The notes beneath the pieces are model-generated. The model was given only the letters and a program-made list of their open reading frames with translations. It ran no database searches and was not told the origin of the DNA. Of a stretch of DNA of 64,000 nt, positions 43,145 to 52,495 are shown piece after piece (position 1 is the stretch's first letter; the number at the start of each line of letters is the position of its first letter). This DNA is from CAYQXJ01 sp964421565 (lineage in GTDB: Bacteria; Planctomycetota; Brocadiia; SM23-32), in the NCBI GenBank assembly GCA_964421565.1, contig CAYQXJ010000006.1, positions 160,719-224,718 of the forward strand. Reading direction: 5' to 3'. Both the position numbers and the translations under genes were made by a program.

Positions 43145-43978
43145 ATGGCCCGAGTGGAAGAAGCCCTGCGCGATTTCGTAGATCGGGAAACTCGCCACGC
43201 CGTCTCCGACGTTATGGCGGACCTGCCCGAGCAACTGCGCCAGTTTCGTCGTGAGCTGCGTGATGTCCACAGAGCGCTCAACCAACTGAGCAGTGAAGTG
43301 CGTGGCCTCGCTGCTGCCGGTGCCTTCCGCAGCCCTGGCGGCCCGCAGGATGCCGAATCAATGGCGTTTACCGCCGAAGGTCTGAAGTCGCTGCGAGAGC
43401 AGTTTGACCTGACCCAGCAGGAACTTGCCCAACTGTTGCAGGTCTCGCCCGTGACCGTCACCGCGTGGGAGACCGGCAAGTCTTGCCCGCGTCGTTCGAA
43501 TCTGGCGCAGATTGCCGCCATGCGCGAAGCCGACCAGGAGGAGATCGACGAGGCACTCGGCAGGCAACCCGTGCCCGACATCTCCGGCATAGACGTCAAG
43601 CGGCTGCGCCGGCGTCTCGGGCTGACGCAGAACGCACTCGCCGAACTGATCGGCGTATCGGCGGCGGCCGTTACCTCCTGGGAAACCGGTAAGACTATTC
43701 CCAGTCGGGACAATCGCCGCGCGCTTGCCGAACTCAGCGAGAAGCCGCTCAGCGAGGTGGAGGAGGAACTGACGCGCTCGGGCATCATGCTGCCGCATGA
43801 AGAGGCCATGTCGCCGGAGGAAATCCGCCAGATCCGCACCGCCGCCGGCCTCTCCCAGCGAGAGCTCGCCAAGGAGATCGGCGTCTCGGTCAACTCTGTC
43901 TCCAACTGGGAGACGGGCCGCACTGCGCCGCGTCGCGCCAGCGTTAAAGAACTGCTGCGCCTGCGCGAACAATCCTGA
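43145..43978 (+). CDS. Three-repeat XRE helix-turn-helix protein
   Basis: A 277-residue protein. Residues 1-60 form a charged coiled coil (HAVSDVMADLPEQLRQFRR). Three XRE-type HTH domains follow at about 80-113, 150-185 and 225-262, each with the same recognition-helix ending: VTAWETGKSCP, VTSWETGKTIP, VSNWETGRTAP. Linkers of 35-40 residues separate them. GGGGGGAAG precedes the ATG. Multiple contiguous DNA-binding units in one chain suggest recognition of a long repeated operator or bridging of sites. No target is apparent. Confidence 0.9.
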   Translation: MARVEEALRDFVDRETRHAVSDVMADLPEQLRQFRRELRDVHRALNQLSSEVRGLAAAGAFRSPGGPQDAESMAFTAEGLKSLREQFDLTQQELAQLLQVSPVTVTAWETGKSCPRRSNLAQIAAMREADQEEIDEALGRQPVPDISGIDVKRLRRRLGLTQNALAELIGVSAAAVTSWETGKTIPSRDNRRALAELSEKPLSEVEEELTRSGIMLPHEEAMSPEEIRQIRTAAGLSQRELAKEIGVSVNSVSNWETGRTAPRRASVKELLRLREQS

Positions 43979-44040
43979 AGCAAGACGAGTTCGGCCCGAC
44001 CGCCACGGGCGGCAGGAGCCTCAAGCAGGCCACTGCGCGC

Positions 44041-44070
44041 TTGCGGCACGGGGCCGCCCGCCCGTATACT
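44041..44070 (+). promoter_or_regulatory. Promoter of tRNA-Lys
   Basis: TTGCGG (44041-44046), 18 bases, then TATACT (44065-44070), ending 34 bases before the mature tRNA. Confidence 0.5.
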
Positions 44071-44104
44071 GCGCATTGTCCCTGCCCATGCTTACTCGCG
44101 TCCT

Positions 44105-44180
44105 GAGGGCGTAGCTCAGCCGGCAGAGCAACGGACTTTTAATCCGTAGGTCGTGGGTTCGATCCCCACCGCCCTCACCA
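44105..44180 (+). tRNA. tRNA-Lys (anticodon TTT)
   Basis: A full cloverleaf: acceptor GAGGGCG with CGCCCTC, D-arm GCTC...GAGC, anticodon stem ACGGA/TCCGT enclosing CTTTTAA (anticodon TTT), T-arm GTGGG TTCGATC CCCAC. Discriminator A and the CCA end are encoded. It reads lysine codons AAA and AAG. Confidence 0.98.
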
Positions 44181-44394
44181 TATGCCACGCCACCGGGCCT
44201 GCTGCTCCGCAGCACAGCGAAGCGCCCCGAAGCGCGCCTCGCAACCGTGTCACTGCCCCGCCCGTCTGGTGCAACCATGCGGTCCCGTCCCATCGCAGAG
44301 GGTGTCAGAGCGTCGCGCGAGCAGCACGAGTACAGCCCAATCACAAATGCCGATTCCAACCAAGCCCGGCTGTGGCCAGGACATGGGGAGAATG

Positions 44395-44423
44395 TTGAAG
44401 CGTCACGGTGCTTGTGCTATAAA
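44395..44423 (+). promoter_or_regulatory. Promoter of the SecA-like gene, in a 317-base gap
   Basis: TTGAAG (44395-44400), 17 bases, then TATAAA (44418-44423), a strong match about 75 bases before the ATG at 44498. The rest of the gap (44181-44497) after tRNA-Lys holds nothing else I can support. Confidence 0.65.
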
Positions 44424-44497
44424 GCCCCTCAGGAGAATAGCTTGCGATCCGACGTCTGCGCCTGTCGAGGCGTCCGGGCCTGGACCAATGGGACACG

Positions 44498-46393
44498 ATG
44501 ATCCGCCCCCATCTCATCACCAATCGGGTGCGCCGAGCCGCACTCCGGCCGATTGTGCGGAAGGTGAACGATCTGGAAGCGCAGACGGCGCGCCTCTCCG
44601 ACGCTGAACTGCGCCGGTCGGCGCCGCGGCTCAGGGAGTGTCTGAGCCGGGGGGCGGAGTTGGACGGGCTGATGCCCGAGGCTTTCGCCCTGGTGCGGGA
44701 GGCGGCGAAGCGCCAGATTGGCGAACGGCCCTTTGACGTGCAGGTGATGGGCGGCGTTGCCATGCACCACGGCTGGATCGCCGAGATGCAGACGGGCGAG
44801 GGCAAGACGCTGGCCGCCACACTGCCCGCCTTCCTGAATGCGCTGCCGGGCCGCGGCGTTCATGTAGTCACGGTGAACGACTACTTGGCCAGCCGCGACG
44901 CCGAGTGGATGGGCAGCATCTACCGCGCCCTGGGGCTCAGCGTGGGCTGCCTGGTGCACGACGTGGGACCGCGCGAGCGTGCAGCGACCTACCGCGCAGA
45001 TATTACCTACGGCACGAACAAGGAGTTTGCCTTCGATTACCTGCGCGACCAGCTTCGCGCGCATGCCGCGCGCAACGCTCCGGCCGTCGGCGTGTTCGAA
45101 CGCCATGCGATGCGCACCAACGCGGGTGGTGGCAAGGTGCAGCGGGGGCATCACTTCGCCATCGTCGATGAGGTCGATAGCATTCTGATCGACGAGGCGC
45201 GCGTGCCGTTGATCATCAGCGAGCGCGAAGGCGAGGTCTCGCCATGGGCTTCGGCATACACTGAGGCGCGCGAGCTGGCGCTAAGGCTGCGGGAAGGGCA
45301 GGACTATATTCTGCACGAGGAGGAACGGGGCGTGCAGATGACCGTGCGGGGGATTGAGAGGGTGCGACAGGCTGCAGCGGGGGGGCGTCCCGGTCGTCCG
45401 TTCGAGCACCTGGTGGAACAGGCGCTGCGAGCGGAGCACCTGTTCCAGCGCGATCGTGAATACCTGGTGGTGGACGACCACATCTGTATCGTTGACGAGT
45501 TCACCGGCCGCCAGATGCCCGATCGCTCGTGGTCACTCGGGCAGCACCAGGCCATCGAGGCGAAGGAGGGCGTGCCGGTAACCGACGAGAATCGCACCCT
45601 GGCATCGGTTACCTTCCAGCGCTACTTCAAGCTCTACGAGAAGCTGGCCGGCATGACGGGCACGGCCCGCGAATCGTCGGCGGAGTTCAGCAAGGTCTTC
45701 GGCCTGCCAGTGGCGGCCGTCCCGACCAACCGGCCGATGCGTCGGCGGCGGATGCCCTGTCAGGTCTTCGCTACATGGGCGGACAAGTACCAGGCCGTGG
45801 TCGAGCGCGTGCGAGAGCTTCACCGGCAAGGGCGCCCCGTCCTCGTGGGTACTCGTTCCGTACGCCGCAGCGAGGAGCTGAGCAGGCGGTTGAGCGAATG
45901 CGGTATAGAGCACAACGTGCTCAACGCGCGCAATCACGCCGCCGAGGCACGGGTCATCGCGGAGGCCGGGCAGCCCGGCCGCGTCACGATTGCCACGAAC
46001 CTGGCGGGCCGAGGGGTGGATGTACTGCTCGGACAGGGGGTGGCGCAGGTGGGCGGGCTCCACGTGCTGGGAACTGAACTGCACGAGGCAAGCCGCATCG
46101 ACCGCCAGCTCGGGGGGCGAGCCGGCCGCCAGGGCGAGCCCGGCAGTTACGAGTTCTTCCTGTCACTGGAGGACGATATACTGGGCCGGTGGAGCAAGAC
46201 GCTGGGAAGTTGGCTGCGGTGCCGAGCGCAGAGGGCAAAGGGGGGCCGCGTCAGCCGGCTTCACCTGCCCTTCTTTCGGCTGGCCCAGCGGGGCATCGAG
46301 CGACGTCACCTGCGGATCCGGGTAGACCTGCTCGAGTACGACGAGCGCCTGGAGGAGATGAAAGGGAGCCTCGGGGCGCCCGCGTGGGGCTGA
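44498..46393 (+). CDS. Short SecA-like ATPase (SecA paralogue)
   Basis: A 631-residue SecA homologue, against 830-950 for housekeeping SecA. NBD1 has Walker A MQTGEGKT (97-104) and VTVNDYLA; the Walker B/DEVDS region is IVDEVDSILIDEARVPLII; a preprotein-crosslinking domain and NBD2 follow (MTGTARES, GTRSVRRSEELS, TNLAGRGVDV, QLGGRAGRQGEPG). The protein stops just after the first scaffold-helix residues (LLEYDERLEEMK), so the helical-wing domain and C-terminal zinc tail are missing. It faces the M50/HlyD operon with 21 bases between stops. I infer a dedicated motor for that system rather than general secretion. Confidence 0.9.
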   Translation: MIRPHLITNRVRRAALRPIVRKVNDLEAQTARLSDAELRRSAPRLRECLSRGAELDGLMPEAFALVREAAKRQIGERPFDVQVMGGVAMHHGWIAEMQTGEGKTLAATLPAFLNALPGRGVHVVTVNDYLASRDAEWMGSIYRALGLSVGCLVHDVGPRERAATYRADITYGTNKEFAFDYLRDQLRAHAARNAPAVGVFERHAMRTNAGGGKVQRGHHFAIVDEVDSILIDEARVPLIISEREGEVSPWASAYTEARELALRLREGQDYILHEEERGVQMTVRGIERVRQAAAGGRPGRPFEHLVEQALRAEHLFQRDREYLVVDDHICIVDEFTGRQMPDRSWSLGQHQAIEAKEGVPVTDENRTLASVTFQRYFKLYEKLAGMTGTARESSAEFSKVFGLPVAAVPTNRPMRRRRMPCQVFATWADKYQAVVERVRELHRQGRPVLVGTRSVRRSEELSRRLSECGIEHNVLNARNHAAEARVIAEAGQPGRVTIATNLAGRGVDVLLGQGVAQVGGLHVLGTELHEASRIDRQLGGRAGRQGEPGSYEFFLSLEDDILGRWSKTLGSWLRCRAQRAKGGRVSRLHLPFFRLAQRGIERRHLRIRVDLLEYDERLEEMKGSLGAPAWG

Positions 46394-46414
46394 TGGCGCT
46401 GCAACAGGGGGGCT

Positions 46415-48595
46415 TCATATGAGGAAGCGCCGATGCAGCATGCGGCGCAGCCGCAGCCATATGCGCCGCCCAATGGTCTGCTCGCCCACGATGAACCTCA
46501 CTGTGCCTGCGCTGCCGACTGGCAAGGAGCGGGCGTCAGGACCAAGGACGACATCCACTCTGTACCAGGGCTCCAGGGTTCGCGCGCCCTGGGGGGCCTG
46601 AGGGTCCAGCAAAATGGGGCCTCCGGCGGCGCTTGTCAAGGGGGCAGGGGGCGCCTGATGGGTTGCCGAGGGGTGTATCCGCTCGATGGTGCCCGTGAAT
46701 ATGCGGGCGGGCAGGGCTCGGAATCTGATGCGCGTTCCTCTCACGTCCTCACTCTGAAGCGCGGCGATATCCGCCGTCTCAACCGCTGCCGTCACGCGGG
46801 TCGCCTCCAGGGAGGCGACGGCAAGCACCGGCTCCCCCATGCGCAGGAAGCGTCCGTGAACGCGATCGAGGTCGGGCGCGATGACCCTGCCGTCGAACGG
46901 CGCATGGATCGCCATGGCGTCCTGGCGCCGCTGCGTGGTTTGGAGGTCCTGCTGCAGGCGCGACAACCGTTCGCGTTCGACAGTGGCCTGCGTGGGATTG
47001 CCCGTTGCCTCGAGCCTGCGGAGTCTCGCTCGCGACTCCTGCACTGCCAGTTCCATGCGACGCACTCCATGGTCCAGCAGTTCGTTGCTCAGAGTTGCCA
47101 GCAACTGGCCGGCCTCGACCTGCTGGCCATTGCTAACACGCACGTCGGTCAGAAAGCCAGGCCATTCGGCGCGGAGCATCGCTTGCTCGGCAGGCTCCAG
47201 CGCACAGGGCGCCCGCACGGCCGAGTCGATGGGCACCGCTCCGAGCAGCAGCACCACCGCCGCAACGAGACCTGTGAACACACCGATTGCCCGAGCGCGC
47301 ACTGGCCGGGTCACCTTGTCGATAAAGATGTACTTGAGCAACTTACTAAATGGATTCAGAATCCAGAGTATAGCGACCAGCACAGCCAGGGCTACGCCAA
47401 GGGCGAAGAACTTTGAGGCGATCATCAGCAGGATGCCAGTGACTATGAAGCAGCGATAGAGCGTGGCCAGCACGCCGTAACACAGGAACCACACCTTCTC
47501 CCGGGACAAGTCAGTGTTGAGCGCAACGCGTTCACCCACAAGATAGCGCTTGAACAGGTACTTCACGTAATCCGTTGAGCGCTGCCTCAGATTGGGGATC
47601 TCAATGAGATCGGCCAGGATGTAATAGGCATCGTAGCGCAGCAGCGGATTGCCGTTGAACAGCAATGCTGACACGCTGGCGATGAAGATTATGTTGTAGA
47701 GTATCGTGCGGATGGTGCCCGGCTCCAGCAGCAGCCAGCCGAAGACTGCCAACGAAGCGATGAATAGCTCGACCATCATGCCCGCCGCGCCGACCAGCAC
47801 CTTCGGCCACTTGCGCGGGAAAGCCCACACCGGCGTCGTATCTACGTAGAGCACGGGCATGAAGATCAGGAACATCACGCCCATGCGGTGCACCTCCGCC
47901 CCATAGTGCCGGGCGGCGAACGCATGCCCGAATTCGTGACATCCCTTTACCAGCACGAACGCCAGGTAGAGATACACAAGGTTGCCCGGGGCCAGGATGC
48001 CGTTCGCCCGCGAAGCAAACGCCTCGACGTTGTAGAAGAACGCGAAGAGCGCCGCCCCGAGCGTCAGCAGCCAGACCACGAACACCTTGCGCGAGAAGAC
48101 CCACCGAACGTAGGGCAGGGTCGCCCGAAGGAAGCGCTCCGGGTCGATGAGCGGAATGGTCAGGTACATGAAACTGCTCAGCTTCTGTTTCACGCGCTGC
48201 CGACGCTTCTTGCCGGCCCGCTCGACCGTCCAGCGCGCTTCCTCGTCGCCGCTGCTGACGGTCAGGTTCGCGTGCCGCAGCATGAAGACGAACCCGACCA
48301 GGTCGCGGAAGGAAGGCGCCCGGCTGCCGTAAGTCGCCTTCAGCCGGTCGTGGATGGTGCCAAGGCTTGTCTCGCCGTTGAGCTGTTCCAGTATCTCGCG
48401 CTCAACTCTTCCGACACGAAAGTACTGGAGGGTGACGGGGTCCTGCAGCACGAAGTGGACCTCACCCCCGAACCGCTGCGGCACGATGTCAGCATCAGGC
48501 CGTAGCCGTGGGGTTCGCGTGCGCAAGTGGGGCACGCGGTCCTCAAACTCCAGCTCTGCCGAAAGGTCGTATTCCGGCGTTTTCGGTCCGAGCAC
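46415..48595 (-). CDS. PqqD/RRE-like – M50 metalloprotease – HlyD fusion
   Basis: A 726-residue membrane protein. Residues about 30-115 resemble a PqqD/RiPP-recognition fold (VPQRFGGEVHFVLQDP, YFRVGRVEREILEQLNG). A site-2-protease-like M50 domain follows with HEFGH at 220-224 and the third-ligand segment NGNPLLRYDAYYILAD, set among about ten membrane helices. From residue about 450 it becomes a HlyD-type adaptor with biotinyl-lipoyl and coiled-coil parts (LEPAEQAMLRAEWPG, HAPFDGRVIAPD). The layout is that of YydH-like peptide metalloproteases. It starts with GTG at 48595 and follows the GAF-HlyD gene by 15 bases. It probably cuts and exports a peptide. Confidence 0.85.
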   Translation of the reverse strand: MLGPKTPEYDLSAELEFEDRVPHLRTRTPRLRPDADIVPQRFGGEVHFVLQDPVTLQYFRVGRVEREILEQLNGETSLGTIHDRLKATYGSRAPSFRDLVGFVFMLRHANLTVSSGDEEARWTVERAGKKRRQRVKQKLSSFMYLTIPLIDPERFLRATLPYVRWVFSRKVFVVWLLTLGAALFAFFYNVEAFASRANGILAPGNLVYLYLAFVLVKGCHEFGHAFAARHYGAEVHRMGVMFLIFMPVLYVDTTPVWAFPRKWPKVLVGAAGMMVELFIASLAVFGWLLLEPGTIRTILYNIIFIASVSALLFNGNPLLRYDAYYILADLIEIPNLRQRSTDYVKYLFKRYLVGERVALNTDLSREKVWFLCYGVLATLYRCFIVTGILLMIASKFFALGVALAVLVAILWILNPFSKLLKYIFIDKVTRPVRARAIGVFTGLVAAVVLLLGAVPIDSAVRAPCALEPAEQAMLRAEWPGFLTDVRVSNGQQVEAGQLLATLSNELLDHGVRRMELAVQESRARLRRLEATGNPTQATVERERLSRLQQDLQTTQRRQDAMAIHAPFDGRVIAPDLDRVHGRFLRMGEPVLAVASLEATRVTAAVETADIAALQSEDVRGTRIRFRALPARIFTGTIERIHPSATHQAPPAPLTSAAGGPILLDPQAPQGARTLEPWYRVDVVLGPDARSLPVGSAGTVRFIVGEQTIGRRIWLRLRRMLHRRFLI

Positions 48596-48610
48596 CGTTC
48601 ACATCCCCAA

Positions 48611-50533
48611 TTACCACCACACGTGCAACCGCACCCAGTCGACCAGTTGTCGCGTTAGCACCCATGTTACGTGTCGTCGGCCCACGCGCACCCTGGCCGC
48701 CCCCTCCATTCCCGGGCGCAGCGGCCGGCCACTGGCCGGGATTATCGCTTCTGCAATGTAGTAACTGGCCGCGTCCTGAGTCTCCGGCAACGGGCGCACG
48801 CCACCCACTTTGAATTGTATCTCTCGGCCGGGCTGCGCCTTGGTGGTGAAGGTCCCAGGTTGGCCGGGCTCCACGTACGTCACATCGCCCTGAGCCACCC
48901 GCATCTCTAACAGCAGGCGGTCCAGCGGCGCCACCTCCACCAGTTGTTCGCCCATTTGCACGGGCCGGCCGATATCCTGGCGCAGGTCGCCGGCTATCAC
49001 GATGCCCTCAACACGGGCGCGCAGCGTGGTGCGCGCCAGGCGGTCCTCCAGGAGCTGAACCTCTGCGTCGAGCGCCTGCAGCCGCGCGCGGGCCTCGGCG
49101 TACTGAGCCGTTTTGCCTTCGTCCAGCAGCACCCGTGCTTGCGCCTGTTGGCTGCTGCGGTTGCTGAGCGCCTCCCGCAGGCGCAACTCCAGCTCGTCTC
49201 GCTCGAACTCGACCAGCACCTGGCCCGGTTCCACCGTGTCGCCCGGGCGAACCGGCGCCGCTTCGATCGTCGCATCGAAGGGCGCGGCATAGACGTACAG
49301 TTCCGCCGGCGCCAGACGGCAACTGCCACTCACGCTGAAATGCACCCTTCCGAACACGCCGAACAGCACCAGCGCGGCGAGCACGACGGCCGCGACCTTG
49401 CGCCATGGGTGTTCACGCCCGAAGAGCCACTTGCCGGCGCTCGCCAGCCCGTCAGCGACTCGCTTCGGCACACCGCGATCATTCTCCAGCGCCAGCCCGA
49501 GCACCGGGCCGACCTGCCCGGCCAGAACGTGCACCACCTGCCGTTTCTCTTCGCTGAATGCCGACTCGCCGAACTCGAACGTCCATACCCCCACCAGCCT
49601 CTCATCGCGGCGCAGCGGCACGCTGTGTACGGCCTGCGAGCCGCCGCTTCGCGCCAGCCGCTCGTGCTGCGGGCAGCGGGTCAACTGGCGGGCGCGTTCC
49701 TGATCCGGCGCACCGGCATCGAAGTGGCCCGTTTCGCCACTGACCTGGACCTCGGCCTGCGCCGCCTGCAGCAATCGGGCGGTATTTGTGCGCCGATCTA
49801 CGATATCCTCGCCGGAGATTGCGACTACCCGCACCTTGCGGCGGCTGACGAACCCGAGAGACACGCGCGCGGCCCCGAGTTGCGAGCGCGCTTTGTCAAC
49901 CAAGACCTGGGCCATCTGAAGTGCAAGGTCGAACGCGAGCGCCTCTGCCAGGATATCCCATGCGCTGCTGAGCGCCCCATAGAGCGCCTGGAAGTGCTCT
50001 GCGCGGCTGCTGGCAACTCGCAATGCGCCGAACTGAGCGAGAAGGCTTAGCAGCGCGACGCCGGCGTCCGAGAGGGCAGGGGCGCCTTCACCTACGACGA
50101 TGCTCACACAGCCCATGGCGTCGGCCGTAGCCTCCGCCGGGAAGCCGACGGCGACATACGCCTCGCCTGTCAGCAGCTCGCCTGCCGGCTCGGGGACCCT
50201 ACGGTAGCACACGATGCGCTGCTGCGCGGTGTCGGCTGCCAGCTCCTTCAACCTCTGCAACCACTGGTGGGCCGCTTCGCCGCTGACTTTCAGCAGCAGC
50301 TCTGCGGCCAGCGTGAACTCGCCCTCGTCGCCCGGCAGCCAGTAAGCCGCGTACGTCGCGTCTGCGACGCTTGCCATGGCTTCCAGCAACTCGCGGACGA
50401 ACTGCTCGGGCTCCACAGCGGCCTCGGACCGTTCGCGGAGCCTCTCGATAAGCGCCAGCAGCCTCATCCGCGCCGGCTCGGGCTCCGCCGGGGTCCCGGG
50501 GCGCTCGTGACCGTGTGGGTCCTGCCGGCTCAC
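48611..50533 (-). CDS. GAF-GAF-HlyD membrane adaptor
   Basis: A 640-residue protein: two GAF-like sensor domains (about residues 25-185 and 215-370), one membrane helix (about 383-403, VAAVVLAALVLFGVFG) and a HlyD-type periplasmic part (YVYAAPFDATIEAAPVRPGDTV, a long coiled coil, then VEGIVIAGDLRQDIGRPVQMGEQL). GTG at 50533 follows GGAGG. Cytoplasmic GAF sensing joined to an export adaptor is unusual and suggests that export or assembly responds to a small ligand or to redox state. Confidence 0.85.
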   Translation of the reverse strand: MSRQDPHGHERPGTPAEPEPARMRLLALIERLRERSEAAVEPEQFVRELLEAMASVADATYAAYWLPGDEGEFTLAAELLLKVSGEAAHQWLQRLKELAADTAQQRIVCYRRVPEPAGELLTGEAYVAVGFPAEATADAMGCVSIVVGEGAPALSDAGVALLSLLAQFGALRVASSRAEHFQALYGALSSAWDILAEALAFDLALQMAQVLVDKARSQLGAARVSLGFVSRRKVRVVAISGEDIVDRRTNTARLLQAAQAEVQVSGETGHFDAGAPDQERARQLTRCPQHERLARSGGSQAVHSVPLRRDERLVGVWTFEFGESAFSEEKRQVVHVLAGQVGPVLGLALENDRGVPKRVADGLASAGKWLFGREHPWRKVAAVVLAALVLFGVFGRVHFSVSGSCRLAPAELYVYAAPFDATIEAAPVRPGDTVEPGQVLVEFERDELELRLREALSNRSSQQAQARVLLDEGKTAQYAEARARLQALDAEVQLLEDRLARTTLRARVEGIVIAGDLRQDIGRPVQMGEQLVEVAPLDRLLLEMRVAQGDVTYVEPGQPGTFTTKAQPGREIQFKVGGVRPLPETQDAASYYIAEAIIPASGRPLRPGMEGAARVRVGRRHVTWVLTRQLVDWVRLHVWW

Positions 50534-50571
50534 CGTGGCCTCCGCTCAAGGGCTCGGCGCGACGCTCGCCG

Positions 50572-50916
50572 CTACGTGCCCGCCTGCCCCGGGCTGGGGC
50601 CAGTGCTGGGCGCCTGCTGGCGCTCTGGCAGTTCGATGACCCCGCGGGCATCCTCGTACCGTTTCACCAGGTTGCCTAGAGTGATGGCCAATCGCTTGGC
50701 CGAGGGGTAGGAGAGTATGACGCGGTTGCTCACCTGGATGTGGACTTCACCCTCTTCGTTCGGCCCTGCGTTGAAGCCGAAGTTCAGCACAACCTCCTCC
50801 GGCGTGCTCGCCACCACGGTGATGTTCGCGTAGTCGAGGTCCACATCCGGGGCATGCAGGCGCACCTGCCGCTCCTGCTCGGGTCCGCGGGCTTTCTGGT
50901 CTTCACTGGTTTGCAT
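50572..50916 (-). CDS. DUF3467 protein
   Basis: A 114-residue cytoplasmic protein of the DUF3467 family (DVDLDYANITVVASTPEEVVLNFGF, VILSYPSAKRLAITLGNLVKRYE). Function unknown. ATG at 50916 follows GGAGG. It lies between the free HlyD gene (20 bases) and the GAF-HlyD gene (38 bases), so it is an integral part of the operon and may be an accessory of the export system. Confidence 0.85.
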   Translation of the reverse strand: MQTSEDQKARGPEQERQVRLHAPDVDLDYANITVVASTPEEVVLNFGFNAGPNEEGEVHIQVSNRVILSYPSAKRLAITLGNLVKRYEDARGVIELPERQQAPSTGPSPGQAGT

Positions 50917-50936
50917 GCGGCCTCCACATGTGGTTC

Positions 50937-51764
50937 TCAGTCGGTCAGTTGGAACGTCAGTGTTCCGAAGGTGCCCGCAACGACCGACCCGTCGGGATTC
51001 GGCAGGCGCAGCTTCACGCGGTAGGTGCCGCTGGCGGGGTCGGCGACGCTGTCGGCCACCACCACGGTGCACTTCAGGCGCTGCTCGGGCCAGCTCTCCA
51101 GGGCCAGTGTGGCCTGTGCGCCGGGCTCGATCCGTCCGGCGGTCTCCACGGGCACGTCGGCGACGACATAGAGGGGGTCCAGCGTCACCAGGCTGAGCAC
51201 GGGTTGGAGCGGCTCGGCGGCCTCGCCCTCACGGCGGGCTATGCGGAGCACCTGCGCGGCGTAGGGAGCGCGGATGACCGTCTGCTCCAGGCGCACCCGG
51301 TCTCGCTCGGCCGTCAGCTCCGCAATGCGCAGCTCATTCTGCGCGTTCTGGATCGAAAGTTCGGCCAGGTCCATGTCCAGCTTTGCCCGTTCCAGGTCCG
51401 CCTGGCTCGAGACATCTTTCTCGAACAAGTCCAACTCGCGTTCGTACTCCTTCTGCAGCAGGGTGTGCTGTGCCACGGCGGCCTGGATGCGGTGGCGAGC
51501 CGATTCGATATGTGCCATGCTCACGCGCAGTTGGGCCCGCAGCAGGGCATCGTTCAGCCGTACCAGCTCCTGCCGTTTCTCCACCGGTTCACCTTCTTCG
51601 ACAAGCACTTCCGTGACTATCCTGCCGGTCTCAGCGGCCACGGCTACTTCGCGATAGGGGACCGTCTTGGCGCTTACGGTCACCTCGGCGGCGGCGATGC
51701 CTGGCGCAAGCATCAGGACGGCAATGGCGGCCAGCAGGCCGCAGCGGCACTGTTCTCTCGCCAT
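50937..51764 (-). CDS. HlyD/RND-type periplasmic adaptor protein
   Basis: A 275-residue periplasmic adaptor with a signal peptide (residues 1-26, CGLLAAIAVLMLAPGIAAA), a lipoyl-like half motif (AAETGRIVTEVLVEEGEPVEKRQEL), an alpha-hairpin (about 55-140) and a C-terminal barrel (YVVADVPVETAGRIEPG). ATG at 51764 follows GAGGTGG. It is the first gene of the four-gene operon and would normally dock onto a TolC-type channel, whose damaged gene lies about 700 bases away on the other strand. Confidence 0.9.
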   Translation of the reverse strand: MAREQCRCGLLAAIAVLMLAPGIAAAEVTVSAKTVPYREVAVAAETGRIVTEVLVEEGEPVEKRQELVRLNDALLRAQLRVSMAHIESARHRIQAAVAQHTLLQKEYERELDLFEKDVSSQADLERAKLDMDLAELSIQNAQNELRIAELTAERDRVRLEQTVIRAPYAAQVLRIARREGEAAEPLQPVLSLVTLDPLYVVADVPVETAGRIEPGAQATLALESWPEQRLKCTVVVADSVADPASGTYRVKLRLPNPDGSVVAGTFGTLTFQLTD

Positions 51765-51890
51765 CGGCAGACCACCTCGCATGCACGGTATCAAGTCGAC
51801 CACACCTCAGACATTGCGCCACCCCTTACTGCTGTCTTGCGCACGAACTCGGCGCAGAGCGCGCGGCTTCGCAGCGGCTCGCCACGTGCG

Positions 51891-51919
51891 ACGGCCTCCC
51901 GTGCGTCGGGAGGCCGTTT
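51891..51919 (+). terminator. Strong hairpin terminator near the rearranged segment
   Basis: An eleven-pair perfect stem, ACGGCCTCCCG (51891-51901) with CGGGAGGCCGT (51907-51917), followed on the plus strand by TTTCTAT. No plus-strand gene now ends in front of it, so its present position fits a moved segment. Confidence 0.6.
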
Positions 51920-51970
51920 CTATCGTCGCGGTCACGCTACGCCTGTGCCACCGAGCGCGCGAACAAGGGA

Positions 51971-52495
51971 TCACCCGAAGAGCGAGTAGATTCCCGTCTC
52001 CGCAAGCGCGTCGAAGCCCGCATACAGGGCATTGCTGCGGAACACGATGGGCTTCACTATCTCGTAAGCGCCGATTCCGTACCCTCCGAAAGCGGAGGCG
52101 GCGAAGTCCCCGACGATCTTGACCTTACCGACTGTGCTGCGCCATACGAATCCGTCGGTTAGCACGAGGTTGAACAGGTCGTAGCCGCCCGGCAACATCG
52201 TGTTGACGCCGCCAGCGGTCGCGCCAGCCACCAGCAGGGAGTTGTTGAAGTTTCCGCCGACCTTCAGCGATTCAACGCTCCCACTCAGGTAGGTGTCCGC
52301 ATCGTCACCGCTGCCGCCCGGCAACAGGTCCGCCCCCAGGTTGGCGCCCGCGACAATGCGTGCGCCGTAGCAGTCGGCCTGTGTTTTGATCTTACCGATG
52401 TTGCGCGCCACGATGGTGGCCATCGTTTCGAACGTTGGCGTTGCCGGCGGGAAGGGCCAGAGCGAGAAGGTGCCGATCGCACCGGTTTTGAGCAT
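51971..52495 (-). pseudogene. 3' fragment of a surface repeat protein
   Basis: About 174 residues on the minus strand ending at a stop at 51971. The sequence is a ladder of beta-strand repeats with Gly/Val-rich turns (ARNIGKIKTQADC, IVAGANLGADLL, VESLKVGGNFNNSLLVAG, VGKVKIVGDFAAS), the type seen at the ends of large planctomycete surface proteins. Upstream of about 52495 the homology stops and the opposite strand begins to encode a TolC-like protein. Neither a start nor a signal peptide belongs to it, so I read it as a truncated remnant. Confidence 0.6.
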
